Below are positions 47,401-55,620 of a stretch of DNA of 64,000 nt, piece after piece. A program made the position numbers and the translations under genes. Source of the DNA: Hyphomicrobiales bacterium (lineage in GTDB: Bacteria > Pseudomonadota > Alphaproteobacteria > Rhizobiales > Beijerinckiaceae); assembly GCA_003963405.1 (NCBI GenBank), contig RXIY01000018.1, forward strand, positions 1 through 64,000. The letters run 5' to 3'. Numbering within the stretch: position 1 is the stretch's first letter; each line of letters starts with the position of its first letter. The notes beneath the pieces are model-generated. The model did not search any database. It had not been told where the DNA came from and saw only the letters and a list, made by a program, of their open reading frames with translations.

Positions 47401-49939
47401 AGCCGTTCTGCTCGGCCATGTAGAAGAGGCAGTTTTCGCCCGCATCGACCAGCTCGGCGCAGGAGACGCCGCAGCGGGTCGGCGCGTCGCCCACCGACCA
47501 CAGCCCGCCGCCCTCCTCGGAGAGGAACAGGAAGCGCCCGCGCGGATGGGCGTGATCCAGCGGCTGGCGCGTGAGATCGATCGCCGGTCCGCCGCGCGCC
47601 ACGCCCTCGATGCGGATGGCGCCCTGCCCGTCCTCAAACCATTCGCTGGTCATGAGGCCGTTGGTGAGCTTGAGCGGGCGCGAGCCCGGCACGCCGCCCG
47701 CGCCGGTGATGCCCTCGATCGGAATTTTCTGCGCCTGCGCCAGACGGCCGAGCAGGAAGAACACGAGTCCGAGCGCGACGAGGCCCGCATAGGCGAGATA
47801 GCCGCCGACGAGATAGGTGTAGGACGGGGGCCGCGTGACGCTCAATTGCTCGGCGGCGCTCCACGCCTTGTCCCATTCGGCGTCGCGCGGAATGTAGAAG
47901 GGCAGAAGCAGCGGCGCCCAGGTGCCGAAGCGGCGGATGCCCTCGGGAATGGCGCGGCTCACCTGCTCCTTGCCGAGGAAGCGCGCGGCCGACTCGTCCG
48001 CCGCGTCGCCGCCGACGAAGGAAAGATTGACGAGCGTCGCGACGCGCAGGCCCATGTGATCGAACCAGATCAGGACCCGCAGCGCGTCATAGGCGAGCAG
48101 CGCCGTGAAAATATCGAGGCTCCAGGCGCGGAAGTCGTTGTCCGGCAGGATGTAGCTCATCCAGGTCGCGACCCCGGTGCGGATCAGGCCATCCTGGTTG
48201 TACCAGGTCGGGTCCGGGGTCGCCTTGAGGAAGGAGTAGATGACCGGCGCCATCCACAGGCCCCAGCGCAGCACGCGCACCGCATTCTCGATGAGCATGT
48301 CCAACCCTTGCCAGCTCGCGAGCTGGCGCAGCGGCTGGAGGCTGCGCTTGATCAGCGCGGTGAGGAAGAAGAGGTTGATCGAGAACAGCGGCGCGGCGAA
48401 GACCCACTGGATCACGCCGGAGAAGGACTCGTCGTAGATAAGGCGCACGCCGCCGTCGACGGCGCCGAGGTCGGTCGCGCCCCACTTCGAGAACAGCGGG
48501 CGCACAATGTAGTTGCTGATCGGCCTGCCGTCGGCGGCATAGTCGAGCGAAATATAGGCGAAGAATTTCCGAACCACGGTGCCGAGCTGGTCCGCATCGA
48601 AATACCAGGCGATGGCGCCGGCGACGAGCGCGCCGAGAACCGCTCCGAGTGTATAGACGCGCCAGCTCCTGAAATGCTGTCGGCGCACGCGCATCAGCGC
48701 ATGGAAATCGAAGGCGAGGTCGACGCCCGCGTAAGCGAGCGCGCCCGCGATTGCGCCGAAGACGAAGCGGTGCGTCCCGGTCGCCGCCGGAAGGTCGATC
48801 ATCAGCGCGGTGGCGACCGCGACGCCCGCGACCGCGCCGCGCGCATAATTCGCGGGGCGCACATAGGCTTCCTCGACGCGTCCGCGGAAAGGCGGCGTCG
48901 AGTCCGTGCTCTCGACGATGCTGCGCGCCAGCGGATAGGCGAGCGCCCCGATGATGGCCGCGCTGAGCGGCGACGAGATCGTAATGAACGACACGGCCCA
49001 GGGCGTGGAGACCACGAGGCCGACCGCCAGCACCAACGCCATGAAGACGAAGCCATAGACGGCCCCCTTCTCGGCGCCCGACTTCCAGTCGTGATAGACC
49101 ACGACGGAGAGCGAGGGAGTCGCCCTGAAGAGGCCGGCAATGGCCTGCGTCACGAGATAGGTCTGACCCCACAGGCCCGCCTGCGCAACCGCCGCGAGCA
49201 AGGCGGCGACGACAGCCGCGACAGGCCCCGGCAGATAGGGCGTGACGAAGACCGGGACGGCGGAGGCGACGAAGGGCGTGAGCGTCGCGGCGAAGGCCGA
49301 GAAGAAGAGCATGCCGTGCGGCCGCCATTGCCGCGGCAGAAAACGCCCGAGCGCCAGCGGCACGCCGATGACGATGGCCTCGTTGAGCAGGAACAGGACC
49401 AGCGTGCGCCCGACGATCTGGGCGACGAACACGGGAACCTCGAAGCCCAGGAACAGGGCGGCGCCGATCTGCGTGATCGGCGGAGAGCCAAGCGCGACGA
49501 GCAGGCTGAACAGGAAGGGCATGAGGAAAAGCGCGATGCGCAAGGGCAGCCGCGAGCGCGCCGTGAGCACGAGCACGCCGAAAACATAAAGAAGCGTCGC
49601 CGTTCCCGCCCCGACGGGGGAGAAGCGGAAAAGCTGGTCCATGGTCTCGGGCGCACGCCAGAGAATCCATGACCGATCGCAGAGCGCCGCAAAGGCCCCG
49701 ACCGCGAGAAAATCGACCGCGAAATTGACGGACTGCCGGCCGCCCTCGCTCGACGGGCGCAGCAGATAGAGCGCGGCGCCGGCGAAAAAGCCCGCAACGA
49801 GGATATGTTCAGGACCGCCGGACGCCTCCAGCGCCGCGACCGCCGCAAAGACGAAGCCAAAGAGGATGCGCTCGAAAAGCGCGCCGCCGGTGTCCGATTC
49901 GGCTTTGGCAGCCATGGCTGATGTCCTCCGGGCGTCCAT
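44447..49939 (-). CDS. giant membrane protein with a GH94 (phosphorylase) module
   Basis: An 1830-residue protein. The first ~720 residues hold about 14-18 hydrophobic segments with soluble loops. The rest is soluble: two beta-sandwich/linker segments and a C-terminal (alpha/alpha)6 barrel of the cellobiose-phosphorylase family, with GYRDQLQDVIPLIHLAPERA (near residue 1415), LVGSGDWDDGMHLVG (near 1540), RENGGQYSHGVSWFVDA (near 1683) and GGWDWYTGAAARM (near 1768). It is like the C-terminal half of cyclic beta-1,2-glucan synthase (NdvB/Cgs), but the GT84 glycosyltransferase domain of those ~2800-residue enzymes is not recognisable. It probably trims or rearranges an oligosaccharide at the inner membrane. 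It starts at an ATG at 49939; MAAKAESD at 49915 is an alternative. Confidence 0.88.
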   Translation of the reverse strand: MDARRTSAMAAKAESDTGGALFERILFGFVFAAVAALEASGGPEHILVAGFFAGAALYLLRPSSEGGRQSVNFAVDFLAVGAFAALCDRSWILWRAPETMDQLFRFSPVGAGTATLLYVFGVLVLTARSRLPLRIALFLMPFLFSLLVALGSPPITQIGAALFLGFEVPVFVAQIVGRTLVLFLLNEAIVIGVPLALGRFLPRQWRPHGMLFFSAFAATLTPFVASAVPVFVTPYLPGPVAAVVAALLAAVAQAGLWGQTYLVTQAIAGLFRATPSLSVVVYHDWKSGAEKGAVYGFVFMALVLAVGLVVSTPWAVSFITISSPLSAAIIGALAYPLARSIVESTDSTPPFRGRVEEAYVRPANYARGAVAGVAVATALMIDLPAATGTHRFVFGAIAGALAYAGVDLAFDFHALMRVRRQHFRSWRVYTLGAVLGALVAGAIAWYFDADQLGTVVRKFFAYISLDYAADGRPISNYIVRPLFSKWGATDLGAVDGGVRLIYDESFSGVIQWVFAAPLFSINLFFLTALIKRSLQPLRQLASWQGLDMLIENAVRVLRWGLWMAPVIYSFLKATPDPTWYNQDGLIRTGVATWMSYILPDNDFRAWSLDIFTALLAYDALRVLIWFDHMGLRVATLVNLSFVGGDAADESAARFLGKEQVSRAIPEGIRRFGTWAPLLLPFYIPRDAEWDKAWSAAEQLSVTRPPSYTYLVGGYLAYAGLVALGLVFFLLGRLAQAQKIPIEGITGAGGVPGSRPLKLTNGLMTSEWFEDGQGAIRIEGVARGGPAIDLTRQPLDHAHPRGRFLFLSEEGGGLWSVGDAPTRCGVSCAELVDAGENCLFYMAEQNGFAVESRISLAPDEAVEIKHLRIVNLEPRARKLTLASLREWVLNETSVELRDPPYNAIHVGTWYVKSLNAIFAQNRLLKGGARRSIDRRLSPEVGFHAIGAGADTKMTIVGYEDVKSRFYGMGPTNAPDSLNGLGEPPRSPDDEGLLYGFQPCASLRVEVELPPDGSAELIIIDGWARDMGRATDSVARHLGIPPVAPELLDRALSRRRALVMPPTPKEHRYAFSPDGRSLTLAPGTPRPFAHVIANELGHGCVLTNDGDIFSFSVNSRLNSFTPFRLGEGRMAPAGQMIYVYDLARTDAHSPTFVPLRRRDARYDVTYAPGSAIFRAERDHLELEMTVFVSPTEPIEFRLLKIRNKTVHERLLQIVPAMEVVLAETPTESLGDIQSVIDDDLQSIYFRNPRNNFVNGWAFVTTSIHAEFAETSRRRFLGHESRNPYLPYMVEHGHPDAGAPEHQRKVAAFCGSIDVPAGEEAVVVVALGQTTTMEEAKRLAKMARDPAYARRQLEASVEAWNEQLSVLRIRTNRPDVDRLVNDWLPYQLLASRLWGRTGPAQRSGATGYRDQLQDVIPLIHLAPERARAQILLHARHQYLEGDAAKWWHRSASGGTGLADRTHSSDPHLWLPYVTIRYVKGTGDAGILDSVETFLEANPVPKDQEGDVTVPLKSRDKDTLLGHCARAIDFSLDRFGAHGLPLVGSGDWDDGMHLVGVEGRGESVWLGFFLHGILVDIAPIFEAKGDKARADRYRERAAELRAALAKCWRGDRYVRDFADDGRELAPMSAMTAHWPTLSNAVDPARGREAIEKALDLLGRPNRVLLVTPPFNEHSDPYPGRSAEYPPGVRENGGQYSHGVSWFVDALAKLGAQAQAEGDDRAAADLFREAFEVWIAISPISKLRTPAEADIYGLPPHQQPADVYEGEGYEGRGGWDWYTGAAARMLSAAYAMLGLEFENGELKPRPDAFDPKGDLRLECVTYRGKSFTAQNRKRT

Positions 49940-50154
49940 TCCACAGGCGCCAATTTTTAGTTCATTTGCCGGAATCGCCGGCAGCCTAGCTGATTCCCTA
50001 GCCTTGGCGCGTGGGAAAAGTCGACCCCCGACGAACGCCGGCCGGCCTTCGTGCCGCCTTCTTCCCCGCCGAGCTTCGCATCCGGCGCCTGTACCGGTAT
50101 AGTATCGAAAGCGTTAAGTCCGCGCGCCGTTCGAGGGCGAAGCGAGTGAGCGAC

Positions 50155-50889
50155 ATGGAAGATCCTTTGCCCGCCCAGACCGATGGCCCCCGCCCCTCCC
50201 TGCTCAGGAAGCCCACGACCGAGCGGCTTTCCGTCGCCGCCGCGGCGGAGGACGTCTCCGGCCGGATCGATTCGGGCCGGATCGATTCGGGCAAGGGGGC
50301 GACGGAGCATCGGCCGGAGCACCGCACGGCCACGCTCGCCGTAGCGCTGCGCCGCGCGCGGGTCGAGAACGCCGAACATTCCGCCGCCCTCGCCGATCTG
50401 CGCGCGGCCGAGATCGTCAGACTGGAGCTGCTCGCCGACGCGCTCGCGCCTGTGCTCGCGCAGGTGCCCGAGGATGTCGATATTTTCGACGTGGCCATCG
50501 CCCATGGCGAGAGGCCCCGCCTCTTCCTGGATCAGATCGGCTTCGTCGAGATGGACCGGGACCGGCGCACCTATCGTTTCCTGCAGGACACGCGGCACGG
50601 GAGAATCACCCTGTGCGAGAGCGCCGACATGGACGAGATCGTCGACGCCGCGACCAATTATGTCGCGCATCGGCTGATCGAGCGGGAGAAGGCGCTCGCG
50701 ATCGACTACGCCAGCGGCGGCGCCGCCAGGGTCCTGCGCGAGGCGGGCGTTGAGAAAAAACCCGCCCCTTCCTGGGAAAAGGCCTATGCGGCTTTTTTGT
50801 TCTTCATTGAATTTGTGGGGTCGGCCGCCTTCTTCGGGCTGCTGGCGGTCATCGCCATGTGGGCCTACCGAACTTACCTGCCGGCCTGA
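50155..50889 (+). CDS. uncharacterised protein with C-terminal membrane anchor
   Basis: A 244-residue protein of unknown function. The N-terminal 60 residues are low-complexity and carry a tandem GRIDS-GRIDS repeat. A central helical region (LAVALRRARVENAEHSAALADLRAAEIVRLELLAD) is followed by a compact domain and a single transmembrane helix near the C-terminus (AAFLFFIEFVGSAAFFGLLAVIAMWAY). The start MEDPLPAQ at 50155 is supported by a GAGTGAG leader. The gene is divergent from the GH94 gene and overlaps the convergent phosphoesterase gene by 16 bases at the stops. Confidence 0.72.
   Translation: MEDPLPAQTDGPRPSLLRKPTTERLSVAAAAEDVSGRIDSGRIDSGKGATEHRPEHRTATLAVALRRARVENAEHSAALADLRAAEIVRLELLADALAPVLAQVPEDVDIFDVAIAHGERPRLFLDQIGFVEMDRDRRTYRFLQDTRHGRITLCESADMDEIVDAATNYVAHRLIEREKALAIDYASGGAARVLREAGVEKKPAPSWEKAYAAFLFFIEFVGSAAFFGLLAVIAMWAYRTYLPA
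50260..50289 (+). repeat. perfect 15-bp tandem duplication inside a gene
   Basis: The unit GGCCGGATCGATTCG occurs twice in direct succession and stays in frame, giving GRIDS-GRIDS. A recent in-frame duplication in the disordered amino end of the 244-residue protein. Confidence 0.8.
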
Positions 50890-51770
50890 AGCAGCTCCTC
50901 GGCGCCCGCCTCGACAACCTCCCCCGCCTCGTCGAGAACGCGGCGGCGTAGCGTGATGCGGAGGCTCTCGCCCGCCCGCTCTATGGCGTAAAGATTATAT
51001 TCGGCGGCGGGATAATGCCCACCGGGACGCGCCGAGGCCGAGGCCACGCCGACGACCGGCGTCTCGCCCTGCGGCCTCTTGATATAGGCGACGCTCGGCT
51101 TGTGATTGTGGCCATGCACGACGAGCTCCGCGCCGTGTCGGGCGACGACCTCCTCGAAGGCGGCGGCGTCGTCGAGCCCGCGCAGCGCCCGCGCGCCGCC
51201 GACATGCGGCGGGTGGTGCAGGAAGATGACCCGCGCCAGCCCCTCGGCGCCGGCCTGATCGAGAATCCTGCCGAGCGCCACGAGCTGCGCGTCGCCGAGC
51301 TGGCCGGAGGCGACGAACGGCGCCGTGGGCACGCCCGAATCGAGGCCGATCAGCGCCACTCCGGCGCGCCTGCGCAGGAAGGGAAAGCCCGCCGCCTCCG
51401 TCTCGCTCGTCGTCCAGGGCTCGAAGATCTCGTGCACGAGTTTCGTAGCGTCGGCGACATAGGCGTCGTGATTGCCGGGTGTGAAGCTCACCGCCTCGGG
51501 GCCGCCAAGCGTGGCGAGCCAGTCCCTGGCGAGCGCGATCTCGGCCGGCAGGCCGATGTTGACGATGTCGCCTGTCATCAGCACATGGTCGGGCCGCTGC
51601 GCCTGCATGTCCGAGACGAGCCGCGCCAGCACGCCCATGTCATGTTGCCCTGCCCGCTTGTAGAGCCAGTTCACATAGCCGGTAACGCGCTTGCCGCGCA
51701 GTTCGGCGAGATTGGGCCTCGGGATGGGGCCGATATGGGCGTCGGAGAGATGGGCGAGGAGGAAGCTCAA
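50874..51770 (-). CDS. metallophosphoesterase
   Basis: A 298-residue calcineurin-like phosphoesterase. Metal motifs are LSDAHIGP (near residue 8), MTGDIVNIG (near 65), FTPGNHDAY (near 98), LHHPPHVG (near 185) and VHGHNHKPS (near 230), the full set for a dinuclear site. Substrate unknown; cyclic-nucleotide or lipid phosphate are common in the family. The start is a TTG at 51770 with AAGGA seven bases upstream. The longer open frame adds an unrelated leader and overlaps the divergent Nudix gene. Confidence 0.88.
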   Translation of the reverse strand: MSFLLAHLSDAHIGPIPRPNLAELRGKRVTGYVNWLYKRAGQHDMGVLARLVSDMQAQRPDHVLMTGDIVNIGLPAEIALARDWLATLGGPEAVSFTPGNHDAYVADATKLVHEIFEPWTTSETEAAGFPFLRRRAGVALIGLDSGVPTAPFVASGQLGDAQLVALGRILDQAGAEGLARVIFLHHPPHVGGARALRGLDDAAAFEEVVARHGAELVVHGHNHKPSVAYIKRPQGETPVVGVASASARPGGHYPAAEYNLYAIERAGESLRITLRRRVLDEAGEVVEAGAEELLQAGR

Positions 51771-51836
51771 GGATCGTCCTTCGTTGCGTGCAGATAGTCC
51801 TAGAGCCTTCGCGCGCCATTTGCCATAGTCGCGGGC

Positions 51837-52352
51837 ATGAGAGAGGAGCCCTCTGTGACGACGACGCTGCACAAACCGCGCGCGGCGCATTCCGTCCGGG
51901 GCAGGATCGTGTCCCGAATCATCACATTGGGCGCCCTCTTCAACCGCGCCATGACGCTCGGCGTGCGCGGCCTCGTGCTCGACTCGGAGGACCGCGTGCT
52001 GCTGGTGCGCCACACCTATGTGCCGGGCTTTTATCTGCCGGGCGGCGGGGTCGAGCGCGGCGAGACCATGATGCAGGCGCTCGCCCGCGAGCTTCAGGAG
52101 GAAGGCGGCGTCCATCTGCTGAGTGCCCCGGCGCTTCAGGGCGTCTATCTCAACCGCCGCGCCTCGCCGCGCGACCATGTGGCGCTCTATGTCGTGCGGC
52201 ATTTCCGATACGACGGCCAGCGCGAGCCGGACCACGAGATCGCCGAGGCCGGCTTTTTCCCGCTCGACGACCTGCCCCATGACGCGACGCCCGCGACCCG
52301 CGCGAGAATCGCCGAGGTTCTAGATGGGGAGCCGGTCTCGCCTTATTGGTGA
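51837..52352 (+). CDS. Nudix hydrolase
   Basis: A 171-residue protein with the Nudix box GGGVERGETMMQALARELQEE followed by GG (near residue 74), which coordinates magnesium for pyrophosphate hydrolysis. Flanking strands (VRGLVLDSEDRVLLVRHTY) fit the fold. Substrate not predictable. Divergent from the metallophosphoesterase; the EF-hand protein gene follows 28 bp after the stop on the same strand. Confidence 0.9.
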   Translation: MREEPSVTTTLHKPRAAHSVRGRIVSRIITLGALFNRAMTLGVRGLVLDSEDRVLLVRHTYVPGFYLPGGGVERGETMMQALARELQEEGGVHLLSAPALQGVYLNRRASPRDHVALYVVRHFRYDGQREPDHEIAEAGFFPLDDLPHDATPATRARIAEVLDGEPVSPYW

Positions 52353-52380
52353 CGGGGCCAACGTCTTTCGAGGTTCACTT

Positions 52381-52875
52381 ATGAGGCTTTTTCTCGCCGC
52401 GCTCGGGCTCGCCTTCGCGCTGGCCGGCGGCCCGGCATGGGCGCAAAGCGACGCCCAGCACGAGCTCGACGCCATTTTCCAGCTTTTCGACGAGGACCAT
52501 GACGGCTTCATCACGACGGCCGAGGCCAATCGCGTGATCGAGAGAACCTTCGCCGAAATGGACGGCAGGAAGACCGGCGAGATCAAGCCCGAGGACTGGA
52601 TGCGATTCAGCTTCGGCCTCGCCGATCTCGCTGCCGCGCAAGGCCGCTCGGACGCCTATGACCGCGCCAAATACGAGATCTTCAAACGCTGGGATCGCCG
52701 CGGCGCGGGCGCGTTGACCCTCGACGACTACCGCGCCGGCGTGCTGGGCGACGCGCGCAAGGGGCTCGCGGCAGGCCGGTCGGGCGAGGGCCGGACGGGC
52801 GAGGCGATGAGGCTGGACCTCGCGGCGTTCAAGCGTGCGCCCTTCGTGAGGCGGATCATGAAAAGCCTGCACTGA
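52381..52875 (+). CDS. secreted EF-hand protein
   Basis: A 164-residue protein with a signal peptide (LAALGLAFALAGGPAWA) and an EF-hand loop DEDHDGFITTAEA (near residue 41), followed by less canonical second (GRKTGEIKPEDW) and third (WDRRGAGALTLDD) loops. Probably a periplasmic calcium-binding protein. The start at 52381 is the ATG before the hydrophobic segment. Its stop overlaps the convergent acetyltransferase gene by 20 bases. Confidence 0.82.
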   Translation: MRLFLAALGLAFALAGGPAWAQSDAQHELDAIFQLFDEDHDGFITTAEANRVIERTFAEMDGRKTGEIKPEDWMRFSFGLADLAAAQGRSDAYDRAKYEIFKRWDRRGAGALTLDDYRAGVLGDARKGLAAGRSGEGRTGEAMRLDLAAFKRAPFVRRIMKSLH

Positions 52876-53413
52876 TGGCGAGCGGCCGCAAATCCCTCCA
52901 GCCATAGGCCATGTCGGCCAGGGTCATCCCGTAAATTTCCCACACGCCCTCGACGCCCGCCGGCGCTGCGCCATGGGCCTCGTAGAAGCGCCTCGCGTGG
53001 GCCGCGTCGCGGAAGACCCAGAGCCCGGCGTTGTCGCAGCCCTGCGCGAGAAGATGCCCGGCCATGGCGCCGATGAGCCGGCGCCCCAAGCCGCGCCGCT
53101 GGATGCGCCGGAGCAGATAGAGCGAAGTGATCTCGCCGGAAAAGCCCAGCTCCAGCAGCTTCTCGGAACGCTGCCGCCGGCAATAGCCGAAGCCCGCCGC
53201 CGCGCCCGTTTCATCGAGCGCGAGAAAGGTCGCCGAGGCCGGATCGTCTTCGCCGAGGTAGCCGCGCCAGCGTTCCGCCCATTCCGAAAGGTCGAGCGCC
53301 GCCAGAGTGTCCGCGGGCATCATGGCCGGATAGGTCTCCCGCCAGCTCGCGATATGGACGTCCGCAATCCGCCGCGCGTCCTCGACCCCTGCTCGTCTTA
53401 TGCCGATCGTCAT
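52856..53413 (-). CDS. GNAT family N-acetyltransferase
   Basis: A 185-residue acetyltransferase with N-terminal strand-helix (IRRAGVEDARRIADVHIASWRETY), acetyl-CoA-binding motif A region ITSLYLLRRIQRRGLGRRLIGA (near residue 95) and a C-terminal YEAHGAAPAG. Typical of small-molecule or antibiotic-resistance-like GNATs with unknown acceptor. Divergent from the second GNAT gene. Confidence 0.88.
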   Translation of the reverse strand: MTIGIRRAGVEDARRIADVHIASWRETYPAMMPADTLAALDLSEWAERWRGYLGEDDPASATFLALDETGAAAGFGYCRRQRSEKLLELGFSGEITSLYLLRRIQRRGLGRRLIGAMAGHLLAQGCDNAGLWVFRDAAHARRFYEAHGAAPAGVEGVWEIYGMTLADMAYGWRDLRPLAISAGFS

Positions 53414-53517
53414 GGGCGAAAGCTCGGCGCGCGGCAGGGCGAAGTCAATGGCTCGCTTTTCGCGGAAGCCGATGTTTTGCCCTCGGCGCGGCGCGTGTTA
53501 TGGGCTCGCTCAGGCTC

Positions 53518-54015
53518 ATGATCGACCTGGTTATCAAATTCTTCCCCATGACGGCCACGGACGAGGCGCAAATCGAGAAACTCGATGAGCGCGCCTTCGG
53601 TCCGGGCCGCTACGCCCGCACGGCCTATCGGCTGCGCGAGGGCGTCGCGCCCGATCTGTCGCTCTCCTTCGTCGCCCGCGTCGGCACGCTGCTCGTCGGC
53701 GCCAATCGCATGACCGGCATTCTCGTCGGCTCGACCCCGGCGATGCTGCTCGGGCCGCTCACCGTCGAGCCCGCCTTCCGGTCGCAGGGCGTGGGCGAGA
53801 GGCTCGTCAACCATTCGCTCGACGCCGCCCGCGCGGCGGGCCATCGGCTAGTGCTGCTCGTGGGCGATCTCGATTATTACTCGCGCCTCGGCTTCGCCCG
53901 CGTTCCGCGAGGCAAGATCTCCATGCCGGGCCCGGTCGATCCCGACCGCATCCTTTACTGCGAATTGCAGCCCGGCGCCTTCGCCGCCGCGAGCGGCCAG
54001 ATGCGACGCGCCTGA
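53518..54015 (+). CDS. GNAT family N-acetyltransferase, YhbS-like
   Basis: About 165 residues with LLGPLTVEPAFRSQGVGERLVNHSLDAARAAGH, the acetyl-CoA site (near residue 80), and GDLDYYSRLGFARV, the YhbS-type C-terminal segment. The start is uncertain (53500, 53518 or 53548). It is followed one base later by zapE on the same strand, so it could be co-transcribed with it. Confidence 0.85.
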   Translation: MIDLVIKFFPMTATDEAQIEKLDERAFGPGRYARTAYRLREGVAPDLSLSFVARVGTLLVGANRMTGILVGSTPAMLLGPLTVEPAFRSQGVGERLVNHSLDAARAAGHRLVLLVGDLDYYSRLGFARVPRGKISMPGPVDPDRILYCELQPGAFAAASGQMRRA

Positions 54016-54016
54016 C

Positions 54017-55150
54017 ATGAAGCGTCCTCTCGTCGAGCGTTACGACGCCCTGGTGCTCGAACGCGGCCTCTATCCCGACGCCTCGCAGCGCGCGGCGGTG
54101 AAGAAGCTTCAGGCGCTCGTCGACGCGCTGGCCAAGGGCCGTCCCCCGAGCGCGCCCCTGCCCCGTGTGTTGCGCGCCTTTTTCTGGCAGGAGGAACGGC
54201 CGCGCGGTCTTTATCTCTGGGGTCCCGTCGGCCGCGGCAAGACGATGCTGATGAATCTCTTCTTCGACATGGCCCCCGTCGAAAAGAAACGCCGCGCGCA
54301 TTTCCACGGCTTCATGGCCGATGTGCACGAAAGATTGCACCGGATGCGCAAGCACGCGGCTTCCGGCCTCGCCGATCCGGTGACGCGCGTCGCAAAGGAG
54401 ATCGCCGAGGACACGCGCCTCCTCTGCTTCGATGAATTCGCGGTGACGGACATCGCCGACGCCAGCATTCTGGCCCGCCTGTTCACGACGCTCTTCGCAG
54501 AGGGCGTCGTCGTCGTCGCGACCTCAAATGTCGAACCGGCTCGGCTCTACGACGGCGGGCGCAATCGCGATCTCTTCTTGCCCTTCATCGCGCTCTTGCA
54601 GGAGCGCATGGACGTGCTGCGCCTCGCCGCGCCCATCGATTATCGCGGACGGCAGGATTGCGCGGGCGAGGTCTATTTCACGCCCGTCGACGACCGCGCT
54701 TATGCCTATCTGGACGCGCTGTTTCTCTCGCTCACAGGCATGAAACATGGCGCGCCCGCGACGATCGAACTGAACCGGCGCACGATTTTCGTCCCGCAGG
54801 CGGTGGGCCGAGTCGCCCGCATGGGCTTTTCCGACCTCTGCGGCCGGCCGCTCTCTGCGCGCGATTATCTCACGCTGGCGCATCGTTTCGACGCCTTCGT
54901 GGTCGACGACGTGCCTGTCCTCGTCCCCGAGCAGCGCAACGAGGCGCGCCGCCTCATCATGCTCGTCGATGTGCTGTACGAAGCGCACGCGCTGCTCGCC
55001 ATGTCGGCGGCGGCCGAGCCCGAATGCCTCTACCAGGCGCCCGACGGCGCCGAGGCGCGGGAATTCCAGCGCGCCGCCTCGCGCCTCACGGAAATGCGCT
55101 CGCGCTATTATCTCGAACGCTGCGCCGCAGGAAAAGCCCTGGCGACGTGA
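54017..55150 (+). CDS. zapE: cell division ATPase ZapE (AFG1-like)
   Basis: A 377-residue AFG1/ZapE-family P-loop ATPase. Walker A is GPVGRGKTMLMNLFFD (near residue 76) and the Walker B region CFDEFAVTDIADA (near 140), with sensor/arginine segments downstream (TSNVEPARLYDGGRNRD). In Escherichia coli ZapE acts at the division septum; its mitochondrial homologues act in protein turnover. The gene is not next to mdh-sucCD as in many relatives. Confidence 0.93.
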   Translation: MKRPLVERYDALVLERGLYPDASQRAAVKKLQALVDALAKGRPPSAPLPRVLRAFFWQEERPRGLYLWGPVGRGKTMLMNLFFDMAPVEKKRRAHFHGFMADVHERLHRMRKHAASGLADPVTRVAKEIAEDTRLLCFDEFAVTDIADASILARLFTTLFAEGVVVVATSNVEPARLYDGGRNRDLFLPFIALLQERMDVLRLAAPIDYRGRQDCAGEVYFTPVDDRAYAYLDALFLSLTGMKHGAPATIELNRRTIFVPQAVGRVARMGFSDLCGRPLSARDYLTLAHRFDAFVVDDVPVLVPEQRNEARRLIMLVDVLYEAHALLAMSAAAEPECLYQAPDGAEAREFQRAASRLTEMRSRYYLERCAAGKALAT

Positions 55151-55178
55151 CTCGCGCCGCGCCTCCTGGCGAAGCCCA

Positions 55179-55472
55179 TCACGGCTTCGCCATGCACTCC
55201 TTGATGTCGCCTTCCTTTTTCATGCGCTCGAACGTGTCCGTGCAATAGCGCTCGAGATCGGGCCGCAGCTTCGGATCGTCGGCGGCGGCGCGCATGCCCA
55301 TGGAGCCGTCGAGCAACTCCTTCTGCGCCGCATGAACCTGCTTGGGCGGCAGAAGCGAGGAGCAGGCTTCGTAGCGTTTCAGCAGCGCGTCGCATTGCGG
55401 GATGCCGGTGGGATCGACCGCAAAGGCGGGCGTGGCGGCAAGGACGAAAAGGCAGGCGAGACGAAGCTTCAC
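55179..55472 (-). CDS. small secreted cysteine-containing protein
   Basis: A 97-residue protein starting at a GTG at 55472 with AAGGG upstream. Signal peptide LACLFVLAATPAFA, then a short helical mature part with four cysteines: PQCDALLKRYEACSS and RYCTDTFERMKKEGDIKEC. The spacing (C-X9-C repeated as C-X14-C) suggests two disulphides in a periplasmic helical hairpin. No family recognised. Convergent with zapE. Confidence 0.68.
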   Translation of the reverse strand: MKLRLACLFVLAATPAFAVDPTGIPQCDALLKRYEACSSLLPPKQVHAAQKELLDGSMGMRAAADDPKLRPDLERYCTDTFERMKKEGDIKECMAKP

Positions 55473-55528
55473 GGGCGTTTTTCCCTTTTGGTTCTTTCCC
55501 CGCCGGCTCCTATAGCGCATCCGCGGAC

Positions 55529-55567
55529 AAAAAAAGAGGCGGCGGGCCTTTCCTGGGACCCGCCGCC
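55529..55567 (-). terminator. strong intrinsic terminator at the end of the scpA-to-nlpD operon
   Basis: Reading the minus strand, GGCGGCGGG and CCCGCCGCC (9-bp perfect arms, 12-base loop) are followed by TCTTTTTTT. It lies 54 bp downstream of the LysM/M23 gene, the last of a long minus-strand gene string. Confidence 0.85.
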
Positions 55568-55620
55568 CTTTGTTTCTCCGGAGTCAGTGTCTCGCGAACG
55601 CCGGAGAATGCCTTTCCCGC

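Noticed and set aside
46835-49672. 945-residue plus-strand open frame
   Set aside because: Antisense of the GH94 membrane protein, dominated by Arg/Asp/Glu/His; no recognisable domain.
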